Below are positions 38,722 through 48,441 of a stretch of 64,000 bases of DNA, piece by piece. Under the pieces are notes generated by a model, which was given only the letters and a program-made list of their open reading frames with translations, did no database searches and was not told the origin of the DNA. The first letter of the stretch is position 1. Each line of letters starts with the position of its first letter. Source of the DNA: Ostreococcus mediterraneus (taxonomy: Eukaryota; Chlorophyta; Mamiellophyceae; Mamiellales; Bathycoccaceae); NCBI GenBank assembly GCA_012295225.1, contig WMKK01000007.1, forward strand, positions 62,001 to 126,000, read 5' to 3'. The translations under genes and the position numbers were made by a program.

Positions 38722-39061
38722 GATGTGCGTCGTAGTGTACCGATGCGTCGGACCGCCATTGGGCCACGTATCGTTGGACGACGTGTATGTATTCTTTACA
38801 AACATCCGTTTAAATCTATCACAATACGTAGTTGAGCCCGACCGAGGGTGGTTCTGGGGTCTCGCGATAAACATTTTATAGACTACGCATGGGTATACTA
38901 TGCATTCGGACATTCGGCGTCGTGGCTGTCGTCGATGGGCGTTCGTTCCCCCGCGTGTGGCTTTCGCGTGCGGCACACGTCGACGCGCGCGACCAGACGT
39001 TGCGCAATCATCACGCACGGATCGCCGTGTTCGTCATCGTTGTGTGTATTCGACGCGCGTG
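38722..39061. promoter_or_regulatory. Divergent promoter region, petN and MadBub kinase gene
   Basis: This 340-bp region lies between the chosen start codons. A TATA-like tattttatag-type tract stands near 38873-38881, and an ATG at 38900 is in frame with the kinase, so the second transcript may start inside this region or earlier. Confidence 0.4.
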
Positions 39062-42000
39062 ATGACGCCGCCGGTGGTGGCTGACGCGACGGCGACGCCA
39101 TCGACGATGCGCTCGCCCTTGGCGCCGAGGGATACGAATCAGCGCAACGTCGCGGATGGCGACGTTGAATTCGCGTGGGAGCTCTCGAAGGAGAATGTTC
39201 AGCCGTTAAAACGCGGGAGGGATGCGCGGGCTTTGAGCTCGGCGTTGAGCTCGGCGGCGACGGGTATGAGCGCGAGCGCAGGGGGCGATGCGGTGGAGGA
39301 GGAGAAGCGCGCGCGTTGGGCGCGGGCGTTGAGCGGAACGAGCGAAGACGCGCTCGGGGAGTGGTGTTCGCTGATTAAATGGACGGAGCAGACGTATGCG
39401 ACTGGGAGTGGGCGTGATAAAGAGTTATTGCCGTTGCTTGAGCGGTGTGCGCGGGAGTTACAGGAGGAGGACAAGTATAAGGAGGATGCGCGGTACTTGC
39501 GGGTGTGGATCAAGTACGCGGATTGTTGCGCCGAGCCGGGGGATATTTTCAAGTTTTTGAAGGCAAACTCTATTGGGCAGAAGCAGGCGTTGTTTTATGA
39601 GGCGTATGGGGCGTTTTTGGAGGTTCGACAAGCGTATGGGGCGGCAAATGAGGCGTATGAAAATGGCATCGCGATGCGCGCCGAGCCGCTCGAGCGTTTG
39701 CGCGCTTCGTACTCGGCGTTTCAACATCGCATGGTTCGACGCACGCAAAAGCGCATCGAGAGCGGGGAAATCGACGAGGAGCAAGGTGAAGAAATTGTGC
39801 GTAACTTTGGAGACACCTTGCGCGGTCGTGGTGGGCGATTATCAACCGCGCGCCCAGCGGGCGCGGGCGGCGGGTTGTCCTCGGCGCCGCAGAGGCAACA
39901 AAAGCAGCCGTCATCGTCTCGCGAAAATGCCAACATCCCGAGCGGTGGATTGCAGATTTACGAAGATGATGCAAACGGAGCGCCTATGCCGTCGCGAGAA
40001 AACGTCGCGCAGTGGAACGCGTTGGGTGGGTACAAGGATGTGCGCAAGGAGAACACGGCGCGCGCGTCGCAATGGGCTGGTCAACGCATCGCGCAAAGTA
40101 AGCGCAAGATGACTCTTCCCACGGAAGAACTTGAAATTTTCGAAGACACCGAGTGCATTGATCGTGATGCCGTCGCCGCGGCCACGGCACGCACGGCCGC
40201 TGCTGGCACGAGCACCGCCGGCGGTGGTTTGTTGCGCCAACGCGTCGACGGAGCGGAGGCCAGCGGGGATTTGAGCCGCAATCCAATGTTGTATCATCAG
40301 CGTGGCGCCCCTGCGCCGCCGCTTGCGCCAGGCCAGCGTCCAACGACACTCTATCGTGGCTTTCGTCCCGCACAGCTCCGTTCGGTGGATGGTGAGGAAG
40401 TGTGCTACGAGGAGAATCGCGTTGCGGCTTGGATTTCAGTCCACGGCGCGCCCGCTCGGCCGAGTCCTTCGCGCGAGCCCATCATCAACGTCAATGCGTC
40501 GGCCATCAACAATGTCAATGCGTCGGACATGGAGTGTGACATGGAGTGTGACGATGATGTGCGGTCGTCAGAGCTTCCGCAAGGTGCAGTGCAAGCGACG
40601 TATGCGCATGATTCTTCGCTCAAGGCGGCGCGTCCCCATGAGGCGGAGGATGAAATTGTATCCAAGCGTACGTACGCGGCACCACCACCGCCTGTCGGCT
40701 CGCGATCTGGGTCCTGTGCAAGTGAACCATCAGAAGCGCAGTCTATCGCCGCGGGCACTTGCGCGGCGGGAGTGATGGCGGCGGCTGCAAAGCCCGTCAT
40801 CGCGCCAAAGGTGCGCGCTGGCGCTCGATGGACGGCAGATGAGGAGGGTACGCGCGCAGCCGCGCACGATCCAACGATGACTATCTGCACCAAAGAAGCT
40901 TGGGGGGATATTATGAGCATGTTTTCCGATTCCGTGGCCACGGGTAAAGGTGGGTACGAAGCTGACGCGAGTGAAGGCGATGGCGCGGCGAAGAAGTCAG
41001 CGCGAGAAGAGCCCAGGAACGCCGCTACTGCAGAGAAAGAAGACGATGATGGTGGTTTCTGTATTCGTGAAGATACGTGCTTGTTACCCAAAGACTTGCT
41101 CGCTGCACGACTAGCCGAAGCTCGCAAGCCAGTGGCGCTCGGCACTTCTCGATCGCCAGCCAACAAGCGCGCCGACGACGATGACGACGGTGGGTTCTTC
41201 ATTCGCGAAGACACCGTAGCGATTCCCAGCGACCTCGGCGGGTTGAGCATTCGCGAAGACACGGAATTCATTCCCAAGTTTTCGATGGCGGAAACCCCGG
41301 TGCCATCGTCGGCGACGCAACGTCGTCCATTAGGCGCCCGAGAAATTACGCCCAAGCCGTCCTCGCACGTCAAGCGCCCAGCCTTAGCCGCTTTGACTCG
41401 TCACAACGATGACGCATCCACAGCACAGTTAGTACTCGTCAATCCATTCGAATTTGACGCCATGGATGCGCATCTTCGATCACTCGAGCCCGCGTTGTGC
41501 ATGCAAGCGGGTGTTGAAGTCGACACGAATGCGTCTACGGTGGCTACGCTCTCCGAAGCTGCCAAATGCGTAAGCAAGGGTGGCAAGCGCGCCGCCGCCG
41601 GCGTGAAGGTTACGCTCGGCAATATTTCGTACGTTTTCAAAGGACGCGTTGGTGAAGGCGCTCACGCCGAGGTCTACGAAGCCGAACTTGCAAGCAAAGC
41701 GCAGACATCGAATGACGAAGACATTGGCGCGTACGCCGTCAAGGTGCAAGAGTCTCGCTACGCCAAGTGGGAATTCGTCATCGCACGTCGTTTGCGCGAG
41801 CGTCTCCCAGCCGAAGCTGCAGCTGCAGTGAACTGGGCACAGCCTACGGCGTTGCACTTGCTCGGTGGACAATCGAGCGACGGTGACGATGCCACCATGG
41901 GCGCGCTCGTGATGCCATTCGGCGAGCACGGCACGTTGCAAGACGTCCTCAACTCCTACCTTCGTGACGGCAAGCAAATGCACGAGACTCTCGTGATGTA

Positions 42001-42601
42001 CTACGCTGTCGAAATGTTGCGCTTGGTAGAGTGGATTCACGGCGCTGGTATCGTGCACGCCGACTTGAAACCCGACAACTTGCTCTTACGCAACGGCGGC
42101 GAAGACTGGTGCGATTGGGCGGCGCATCGCCCCGGATCTTGGACCCAAAAAGGCTTGGCATTGATTGACTTTGGACGCGCCATTGATCTGACGATGTACC
42201 CCGAAGAAGCTGCATTTGTCGGCGACGCCGGTGCCGAAGCCTTCCGATGCATCGAAATGATGAACGGCAAGCCATGGACCTATCAAGCCGATTGCTACGC
42301 CATCGCCTCGACGATTCATTGCCTCCTCTACGGCTCGTACATGGATGTCGAGCTCACGCCCGGCACGACCAACACCTATCGCCAACGCCAGCCTCTGCGA
42401 CGATACTGGAAGACCGAGTTATGGGAAGTCGTATTCGATCGATTGTTAAACCAGCCAACGGAATCGACGCCACCCCCGCTCGGGTCATTGCGCGCGATGC
42501 TCGAGGAACGCATGCGCGGCGAAGGACAAAACATTCGCAAGCTCTTAATGCATCAAACCATCGACATGTACCAACAAATTCGCGACGGCAAGGTCAAGTA
42601 G
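39062..42601 (+). CDS. BUB1: MadBub spindle-checkpoint kinase (Bub1/BubR1 type)
   Basis: About 1179 aa from ATG 39062 (ATG 38900 would add 54 Arg-rich residues). Order: a KEN box at residues 43-45 (ELSKENVQPLK); a Mad3/Bub1 TPR homology region (RYLRVWIKYADCCAEPGDIF, AYGAANEAYENGIAM); a second KEN (DVRKENTARASQW) between GLQIYEDDA and ELEIFEDTE; three GxxIREDTxxxP repeats (about 41051, 41191, 41239); and a C-terminal kinase with VGEGAHAEVYEA, YAVKV, HADLKPDNLLL and LIDFGRA. Both hallmarks, APC/C-inhibiting KEN boxes and an intact-looking Bub1 kinase, are in one protein, as in lineages where Bub1 and Mad3/BubR1 were never split. It acts at kinetochores and in mitotic checkpoint complex formation. 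Confidence 0.93.
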   Translation: MTPPVVADATATPSTMRSPLAPRDTNQRNVADGDVEFAWELSKENVQPLKRGRDARALSSALSSAATGMSASAGGDAVEEEKRARWARALSGTSEDALGEWCSLIKWTEQTYATGSGRDKELLPLLERCARELQEEDKYKEDARYLRVWIKYADCCAEPGDIFKFLKANSIGQKQALFYEAYGAFLEVRQAYGAANEAYENGIAMRAEPLERLRASYSAFQHRMVRRTQKRIESGEIDEEQGEEIVRNFGDTLRGRGGRLSTARPAGAGGGLSSAPQRQQKQPSSSRENANIPSGGLQIYEDDANGAPMPSRENVAQWNALGGYKDVRKENTARASQWAGQRIAQSKRKMTLPTEELEIFEDTECIDRDAVAAATARTAAAGTSTAGGGLLRQRVDGAEASGDLSRNPMLYHQRGAPAPPLAPGQRPTTLYRGFRPAQLRSVDGEEVCYEENRVAAWISVHGAPARPSPSREPIINVNASAINNVNASDMECDMECDDDVRSSELPQGAVQATYAHDSSLKAARPHEAEDEIVSKRTYAAPPPPVGSRSGSCASEPSEAQSIAAGTCAAGVMAAAAKPVIAPKVRAGARWTADEEGTRAAAHDPTMTICTKEAWGDIMSMFSDSVATGKGGYEADASEGDGAAKKSAREEPRNAATAEKEDDDGGFCIREDTCLLPKDLLAARLAEARKPVALGTSRSPANKRADDDDDGGFFIREDTVAIPSDLGGLSIREDTEFIPKFSMAETPVPSSATQRRPLGAREITPKPSSHVKRPALAALTRHNDDASTAQLVLVNPFEFDAMDAHLRSLEPALCMQAGVEVDTNASTVATLSEAAKCVSKGGKRAAAGVKVTLGNISYVFKGRVGEGAHAEVYEAELASKAQTSNDEDIGAYAVKVQESRYAKWEFVIARRLRERLPAEAAAAVNWAQPTALHLLGGQSSDGDDATMGALVMPFGEHGTLQDVLNSYLRDGKQMHETLVMYYAVEMLRLVEWIHGAGIVHADLKPDNLLLRNGGEDWCDWAAHRPGSWTQKGLALIDFGRAIDLTMYPEEAAFVGDAGAEAFRCIEMMNGKPWTYQADCYAIASTIHCLLYGSYMDVELTPGTTNTYRQRQPLRRYWKTELWEVVFDRLLNQPTESTPPPLGSLRAMLEERMRGEGQNIRKLLMHQTIDMYQQIRDGKVK

Positions 42602-42759
42602 AAAATACTCATGATCACACGCGCACGTCGCCGGGACGATGACGTATAGAATTTTAGCAGTGAAAACAAACATAATTCACACATTCATTTTGTACACATG
42701 GTTTTACATCGTTCCGTTACGCGCGTTCAGGACGCGGCGCCGTTCGCGGTCGAACGACG

Positions 42760-43665
42760 TCACGTCAACACGTGCCCCGCGCGTTCAGCCTCTTCGCGAC
42801 TGATACGAATCGTCTCCGCAATCACGTCGTATTCATTCACGTGGTGTATATCCGGCATGTACAACGACCAATCAAACGCGTGCCGCCGAGAGACGTGATC
42901 GTACAAATCAAGCACAAGCATCGAAGCGTCGCCGTGCGGTAACGCTACGCACATCGGACACACCGCCGGGCGCGCATGTGGATCATCGTTATGCGCAAAC
43001 ATGACGTGTTCGCTGAATTCGCGCATGCCGCGGAAGAAGCACGTTTCAGGAAGAATGTTGGAATCGTAGTCGTCTTCGCCGTCGGCGACATCGACGCCGG
43101 CGTCTCGAATGTAATCTTCTTCGCAATGTGGGCACAAGTATAACGGATCATCATCATCATCAGTGTCAGTGTCAGTGTCAGCATCATGTACGGCGTCGTC
43201 AACGACGTGAGCATCCACACGCGCGCTGCCGCCGCCCGACGACCCAAACGCCGTCCCGAGCGTCCCCGACGACATCCCGCACTCGTGCGTCCCAGCGTCA
43301 TTCAACAAATTCACCTCGCGCCCGCACCCGCACGCAATCACCGTACACCGCAGCATACGAATCTTAGTTTCATCCACAGAATTGCTCAATCCACTGTCGC
43401 GCGCGCTGACGCGACACATCGGACACGGCACATCCCGACGCCGAGCGCGGCTCGCCGACGCGTCCTCCCACTGTACCACGCATCCCGCACAAAACGTGTG
43501 TTTCCCGCACGCGAATCGCGTCGGCTCGCGCAGCGTCTGTCGGCAAATTGGACACAGTAAATGTTCGGGCACGGCGTCGAGAAACGAGCGCGGTTGCGGC
43601 GATCGCGACGGCGATGGCGATGCGCGCAATGTGAGCTTGGATGTGAGCTCACGAATGTGGGACAT
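42760..43665 (-). CDS. RING-finger protein with Di19-like zinc region
   Basis: 301 aa from ATG 43665. An N-terminal basic segment leads to a C3HC4 RING (LLCPICRQTLREP, FACGKHTFCAGCVVQW, VPCPMCRVSA). A Ser/Gly linker with an Asp/Thr run (DADTDTDTDDDDD) precedes a second zinc region (LYLCPHCEEDY, EHVMFAHNDD, AVCPMCVALP, LYDHVSRRHAFDW), similar to the paired C2H2-type fingers of plant Di19 proteins. The RING suggests E3 ubiquitin ligase activity. Di19 relatives are stress-related nuclear proteins. The pairing is the notable point. Substrates are unknown. Confidence 0.85.
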   Translation of the reverse strand: MSHIRELTSKLTLRASPSPSRSPQPRSFLDAVPEHLLCPICRQTLREPTRFACGKHTFCAGCVVQWEDASASRARRRDVPCPMCRVSARDSGLSNSVDETKIRMLRCTVIACGCGREVNLLNDAGTHECGMSSGTLGTAFGSSGGGSARVDAHVVDDAVHDADTDTDTDDDDDPLYLCPHCEEDYIRDAGVDVADGEDDYDSNILPETCFFRGMREFSEHVMFAHNDDPHARPAVCPMCVALPHGDASMLVLDLYDHVSRRHAFDWSLYMPDIHHVNEYDVIAETIRISREEAERAGHVLT

Positions 43666-44018
43666 GACGACGCGCCGCGGGCGAGCTCCCGACGATTTCT
43701 GACGCGCGCGACCGCGCGAGGGCGCGGGATGGCGAACGCACACAAAATGCGGTGCGCACACGCGGGTGTGCGTCGTGTAGGCATACAGTGCGGCGATGGA
43801 GTGCGTCAAATGTCGCGTGCACACGGTGGAGCTTTTGTGTTGTTCTTGTGGAGCTTTTGTGTCCTCACACGCCTGCACGCGCGGGGTGGTGCGAGCGCGC
43901 GCGAGACACGCGCCTGGGCGCATCAAACGCGACGTGGTGCGCGCGCAGACGCGCGAGACGAGGCGCAAGAGCGCGACGCGCGCGCTGCAGTCGCGTGAGT
44001 GTGCGACAGAGACGGATT

Positions 44019-44912
44019 ATGCGGGACAACCAAACGAAGAAACGCGGGCACGCGGCGCATGCGCGCGCGCCCAAGTCGTCTCGAGCGCACGATGCGGCGC
44101 GGGCAAATGATGTGACGGCGCTAAACGCCGCGTTGGCGGCGGATGCGTTGGCGCTGGATGCGATTGATGCGCATAAGAGGACGCCGTTGCACTTGGCGGC
44201 GTACGCCGGCGCGCTCGAGTGCGTCGAGCTTTTATGCGCGCAGGGCGCAAGGGTAGCGGCAGAAGCCGTCGATGGGGTCACGGCGTTTCACTTTGCGTGC
44301 ATGAAGGGTAACACCGCCGTGGCGAAGGCGTTGGTCGAACGCGGGGCGAACGCGAAAGGGATGACGTATAAGAGCGAGAACGCCTTGCACTTGGCGGCGC
44401 CAACTGGAGATTTGAGCTTGATTGCGTTTCTTATTCGTAAAAAGGTGAATCCGTGCGCAGTGAGTAAGAAGGGACGAAGTGTTTTGCAGTGTTTGAAGGA
44501 TAATGCGAGCGCGGAGGTGCGGGAGGCGATTGAGAAGGCGGTGCGAGATGTCGAGGAGAGCGCGCGGCGAACGGCGGATGGCGTAGCGGCAGCTGCGACG
44601 GAGGATGATGGCGACGGAAACGCCCACGTGGGCGACATCGGACCATCCATTGGGCCATCCATCGGGCCGTCTATCGGGCCCGCTATGCCGCCATCGATTG
44701 GTCCCGCTATACCGCCGTCTGCGGGGGACATCGGTCCAGCCGCGCGGCCGCAAGTCGGTAGAGTGAATAAAGACGCCATCGGCGTCGTTGAAGACGGCAT
44801 TACTAGCAACGATAGAGATGACACGGAGGATAATGCAGGGGTAGAGTCTACGAAAGGGAAGAAAAAACGCAAGATTATCGGTGCGATGACGTTTGGTGAA
44901 GATGACGAATGA
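44019..44912 (+). CDS. Ankyrin-repeat protein with IGP-repeat linker
   Basis: 297 aa from ATG 44019. A basic N-terminus (NQTKKRGHAAHARAPKSSRA) is followed by about four ankyrin repeats (KRTPLHLAAYAGALECVELL, VTAFHFACMKGNTAVAKALV, ENALHLAAPTGDLSLIAFLI). A charged helix leads to a short tandem of IGPS/IGPAxPPS units (about 44637-44730). The C-terminus is basic then acidic (KGKKKRKIIGAMTFGEDDE). It is probably nuclear, given the two basic clusters. IGP-type repeats next to a KR-rich tail remind me of splicing-associated proteins, but that is only an impression. Confidence 0.8.
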   Translation: MRDNQTKKRGHAAHARAPKSSRAHDAARANDVTALNAALAADALALDAIDAHKRTPLHLAAYAGALECVELLCAQGARVAAEAVDGVTAFHFACMKGNTAVAKALVERGANAKGMTYKSENALHLAAPTGDLSLIAFLIRKKVNPCAVSKKGRSVLQCLKDNASAEVREAIEKAVRDVEESARRTADGVAAAATEDDGDGNAHVGDIGPSIGPSIGPSIGPAMPPSIGPAIPPSAGDIGPAARPQVGRVNKDAIGVVEDGITSNDRDDTEDNAGVESTKGKKKRKIIGAMTFGEDDE

Positions 44913-45033
44913 ATGTCGCCTAGGTGTTGTGATAATTGTAGTAACATATTTTAACCGTACCGGTACCAGTACCGGCGAAGTAAAACGAATTATAAAATCT
45001 AGTCTTGTAGGCTATATGCAGTCGTCGTCGTTA

Positions 45034-46413
45034 TCATCGCCGCTTATTCGGGAACCCTCGAGCACCATTTGTCTTCGACTGCTTTGTCACGCGCGGCTTA
45101 CCGTCATCACCGCCGTAATCCTTCTTACCCAACATGCGCAACATCGCGTCCGCGTCGTCGTCATCCTTGAACCCGCGCTTTGCACCCTTGCCCTTGCGGT
45201 CGTCTTGATCACGCATTTGCTGAATCGCGATCCGCTGCGCTTCATTCACGCGGTCATACAACAACATCACCGCTTCTTCCTCTAACGGATACTTGTCAAG
45301 CTTTTTGTTAATCAAGCGCTCGATTTTTTGGTACAGTTCGACGTCGTATTGCGTCACGAGGGTCACCGCCAAACCGCTTCGTCCAGCGCGCGCCGTGCGC
45401 CCGACGCGGTGCACGTAATCTTTCGAGTTTTGCGGCACATCATAATTAATCACCACGTCTACAGATGGAATATCCAAACCACGCGACGCGACGTCGGTGG
45501 CGATTAAAATGTTGCGTTCACCAGACTTGAATTTATTCAACGCCGCGATGCGTTTCGGTTGTGACATTTGTCCGTGAATAGGCACAGCTCCAAAGCCCAA
45601 GTTTCGCGCAATGAGCGCCAACTTGCGCGTTGAATCGCACGTTCGCGCGAAAACAATCGACGTCGACGCACTGAGCTCATTAAACAAAAACGTCACGTAG
45701 CAATCCTTATGTTTTGCCGGGACAAACAAATAGTGCTGCTTTAACGACTCCACCGTGGAATATTTCGCGCTCACCTCAACTTTTACCGGATCTCTCAAGC
45801 ATGCACGCTGCAACTTTGCCACTTTATTCGTCATCGTTGCGCTAAACAGCTGCGTGCGACGTTCACTCGGAATGACGCGCAAAATTTTATCAATCTCCTC
45901 CTCAAAGTCCAAATTTAACAGCCGGTCGGCTTCATCGAGCACGAGCACCTTGAGCGCGCGCAAAGAAAACCCCTTCGTATTCTCCAAGTGATCCACCACC
46001 CGACCAGGCGTACCCACGATCACATGAGGACGCTTACCTAACCGTATCGCCTGTGTCGTCATGTCTACGCCACCCACGAGCACGCTCGCCCGCACGCCGA
46101 TGCTCGCCCCGAGCGTCTCAAATTGTTCTGCAATCTGTATCGCCAACTCCCGTGTTGGACTCAACACTAACGAATGAAACGCCTGCGGGGCATCTAACAA
46201 CGACTGTAATATCGGCAGCGCAAACGCGCCGGTTTTTCCCGACCCAGTCTGCGCGAGCCCGATAACATCGCGGTCCTTGAGCGCCTCAGGAATGGATGCG
46301 CATTGGATATCTGTCGGCGCGCGCCAGCCGAGCGACGCGCACGCCTTGGCGAGTTCGGCGCACACACCGATGGATTCAAACGTTCGCTCGGCGGTGTCGG
46401 CGGCGGCGGGCAT
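45034..46413 (-). CDS. DDX47: DEAD-box RNA helicase DDX47/Rrp3
   Basis: 459 aa from ATG 46413, where the conserved part begins directly ([20 protein letters not shown]). All helicase motifs are present: Q-motif ([13 protein letters not shown]), [35 protein letters not shown] and [10 protein letters not shown]. Segments such as [37 protein letters not shown] and [20 protein letters not shown] identify the Rrp3/DDX47 branch, needed for 18S rRNA maturation in the nucleolus. The C-terminal tail is basic and Gly-rich, normal for the family. Confidence 0.95.
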   Translation of the reverse strand: MPAAADTAERTFESIGVCAELAKACASLGWRAPTDIQCASIPEALKDRDVIGLAQTGSGKTGAFALPILQSLLDAPQAFHSLVLSPTRELAIQIAEQFETLGASIGVRASVLVGGVDMTTQAIRLGKRPHVIVGTPGRVVDHLENTKGFSLRALKVLVLDEADRLLNLDFEEEIDKILRVIPSERRTQLFSATMTNKVAKLQRACLRDPVKVEVSAKYSTVESLKQHYLFVPAKHKDCYVTFLFNELSASTSIVFARTCDSTRKLALIARNLGFGAVPIHGQMSQPKRIAALNKFKSGERNILIATDVASRGLDIPSVDVVINYDVPQNSKDYVHRVGRTARAGRSGLAVTLVTQYDVELYQKIERLINKKLDKYPLEEEAVMLLYDRVNEAQRIAIQQMRDQDDRKGKGAKRGFKDDDDADAMLRMLGKKDYGGDDGKPRVTKQSKTNGARGFPNKRR

Positions 46414-46537
46414 GATAGCGCGACGAGGGCGACTGGAACGCGGTGCGCGCGCAGCGGCGAGTGGCGGCTGAGCTTTTGTGCGGCGGGACGGTGGGACATT
46501 TGTGTACATTTCTATGAGGATTCTAACGTCCACAACG

Positions 46538-47335
46538 CTACGTCGTGGACTCGCGCGCGGCGGATTCTGTGACTAATAAAAATACTTTTGCGAATAATTG
46601 CGCGTTTGACATTGGAGGCTTGATGTCGGCGGGTGAGTTGACGTCGCGACGGGCGACGTCGGGGTAGAAGGCGGCGAGACTGGGCGGCCGAAGCGCGGGA
46701 TCGAGCGCGCGTAAGACGCGCACGCGATCCGGTAGCTCTGCTTGAATCACATGTGGCTCAAGCGTGATCACGCGCTGCATGTCTACGCGCGGGAAGTCGC
46801 GCTGAAGCTCGTCAAGGGCGAGGGATACGTCTTGTAAATTGTCCAAGAGCAACGCGCGCGGATTTGACTCTAATAAACGCGTGGCGTCCATTTTTGGAAA
46901 CGCGCGCTTAAATGCGATCAACCGCTGCGCGATTTCACTCAGCGGCAACTGTAAAACCTCTGGGCACTGCCACAACATCTTGGCCACGTTCGTGTCGCTC
47001 GGAAATATAGCCTCGAGACGATTTAACGCGTGCCCGAGCGCGTCTGGCTCGCCGTACATCATCCTCGCCGCGACGTCATTCGCGATATCTCGCCCCATAG
47101 AAATCAGCGCCTTGCGCTCGTGCTCCTCCGTGATACCTTTTGAAAGCCAAAACGCATCAAGCGCGGCGGTATCGGCATCGAGCTCGGGCTGTGGGAACAA
47201 CCAGGCGTTGCGTCGCACCAGACGCTCAAAGTTCCCCGAGCGCTCATCCTCCGGCGCCTCGTCTGCGGGCGGCGACGACCACCGCCGCGTCGGCCGCGAC
47301 CCGCGACGACGACGATGACGACGCGCGTCATCCAT
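46538..47335 (-). CDS. mTERF-like helical repeat protein (tentative)
   Basis: 265 aa from ATG 47335. The frame is open to ATG 47428, but that would overlap SURF1. After an Arg-rich leader, helix-turn units of about 35 residues recur ([57 protein letters not shown]), each with a Pro-containing LExNPxxL/V turn. This is the cadence of mTERF repeats, which bind organellar nucleic acid. Only three or four units are visible and no close relative comes to mind. Mitochondrial or plastid gene expression is the likely setting if the call is right. Confidence 0.6.
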   Translation of the reverse strand: MDDARRHRRRRGSRPTRRWSSPPADEAPEDERSGNFERLVRRNAWLFPQPELDADTAALDAFWLSKGITEEHERKALISMGRDIANDVAARMMYGEPDALGHALNRLEAIFPSDTNVAKMLWQCPEVLQLPLSEIAQRLIAFKRAFPKMDATRLLESNPRALLLDNLQDVSLALDELQRDFPRVDMQRVITLEPHVIQAELPDRVRVLRALDPALRPPSLAAFYPDVARRDVNSPADIKPPMSNAQLFAKVFLLVTESAARESTT

Positions 47336-47411
47336 GCCCTCCGCCGGCGCGACGAGACGATGCGGCGCGGCGCAGTGCGCACCAAGCATCACTTCTCGGC
47401 GCACGTTCCAC

Positions 47412-48329
47412 ATGCTCATCCGCGCCACGCGTCGTCAACTCGCGCGCGTCGCGCGCGATGCGCTCAAGCCCGCGTCGGCGGCGTCGGCAGTCTCGACGTC
47501 GACGGCGTCGGCGTCGTTCGCCTCTCGGCGCGGCGCATCCACGCGCGCGGCGTCGGCGTCTGAAGCAGGCTCACCGGCGCGCGCGGCGTTGCTCCTCCTT
47601 CCCTGCGCGCTCACGGGCGCACTCGGCGCGTGGCAGCTCGTCAGGCGCGAGGAAAAGATTGTCGCCATCGATGCGCGATCGCGCGCGCTGTGCACGCGCG
47701 TGTTACCGGGCGATGCGGTGGTGGGACGCGATGGAATTGAGGAGTACGCGACGTGCGCCGTGGCGGGGGAGTTGGACTTGGCCAAGTCGGTGAGGATTGG
47801 GCCTCGCGCGCGAAGCGTGTGCGGGGTCACGATCGCTGGGCATCTCATTGTGACTCCGGTGAAGCTGCATGGGCGCGCAAAGACGCGCGGAGAGGCGGGA
47901 ACGGTGTTATTGTTGAGAGGTTGGGCTCCGGATACGTGGGCGGATGTGGACGCTCGAGCCGGCGCGTGCGTGAAAACAGAAGCTGTGGTGCGCACGTCGG
48001 AGAGTAAAGGGAGATTTACGCCGGATAATGACCCTGAGAAAGATATTTGGTATTGGTTGGATGCGCCTGCGATCGCACGGGCGTGTGGATTGCCGGAAGA
48101 TACGCCTTTGATTCAAGCCGTGCGCGCGGCGCGCGACGACGGCGCCGGGAGTAGCGGTCAGGCTGATGCGCCGCAATATCCGTTAGCCGTGGAGAAAGAG
48201 TCATTGATGACATTTCCAGTGGCTCCAGAACAACATCTTGGGTACGCTGCGACATGGTTCGCGCTGAGTGCGTGCACGGGTGCGATGGCGGTCGTGCGCG
48301 CCCGCCGATTCGTCGGACATAAGATTTAG
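47412..48329 (+). CDS. SURF1: Cytochrome c oxidase assembly protein SURF1
   Basis: 305 aa from ATG 47412 (another ATG at 47334 lies in frame but overlaps the divergent neighbour). A long Arg/Ser/Ala-rich mitochondrial leader precedes the first membrane helix (ALLLLPCALTGALGAWQLVR), followed directly by REEKI, the family's WQxxRxxxK region. The intermembrane-space domain ends with PDNDPEKDIWYWLDAPAIA. The last helix is preceded by PEQHLGYAATWFALSACTGA, another SURF1 hallmark. SURF1 helps insert heme a into Cox1 during complex IV assembly. Confidence 0.93.
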   Translation: MLIRATRRQLARVARDALKPASAASAVSTSTASASFASRRGASTRAASASEAGSPARAALLLLPCALTGALGAWQLVRREEKIVAIDARSRALCTRVLPGDAVVGRDGIEEYATCAVAGELDLAKSVRIGPRARSVCGVTIAGHLIVTPVKLHGRAKTRGEAGTVLLLRGWAPDTWADVDARAGACVKTEAVVRTSESKGRFTPDNDPEKDIWYWLDAPAIARACGLPEDTPLIQAVRAARDDGAGSSGQADAPQYPLAVEKESLMTFPVAPEQHLGYAATWFALSACTGAMAVVRARRFVGHKI

Positions 48330-48441
48330 CGCGCAACCTTTACTTTTAGTTTTAGTAACACTATGGATTAGTTCACAATTTTTAGTACAATGTAGCGCAA
48401 AGCAAGGCAACCGTGAAATGATTTGTTTGTTGTCGTGCGAC

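Noticed and set aside
38900-39061. Earlier in-frame ATG for the MadBub kinase
   Set aside because: The added 54 residues are Arg/Cys-rich and unlike the family's N-terminus. The KEN box stands close to the N-terminus with the later ATG. Not excluded.
43796-44110. Cys-rich frame (MECVKCRVHTVELLCCSCGA) before the ankyrin gene
   Set aside because: It looked like a zinc-binding exon, but no donor/acceptor pair keeps the ankyrin frame. The GTGAGTG at its end gives the wrong phase with the nearest acceptors.
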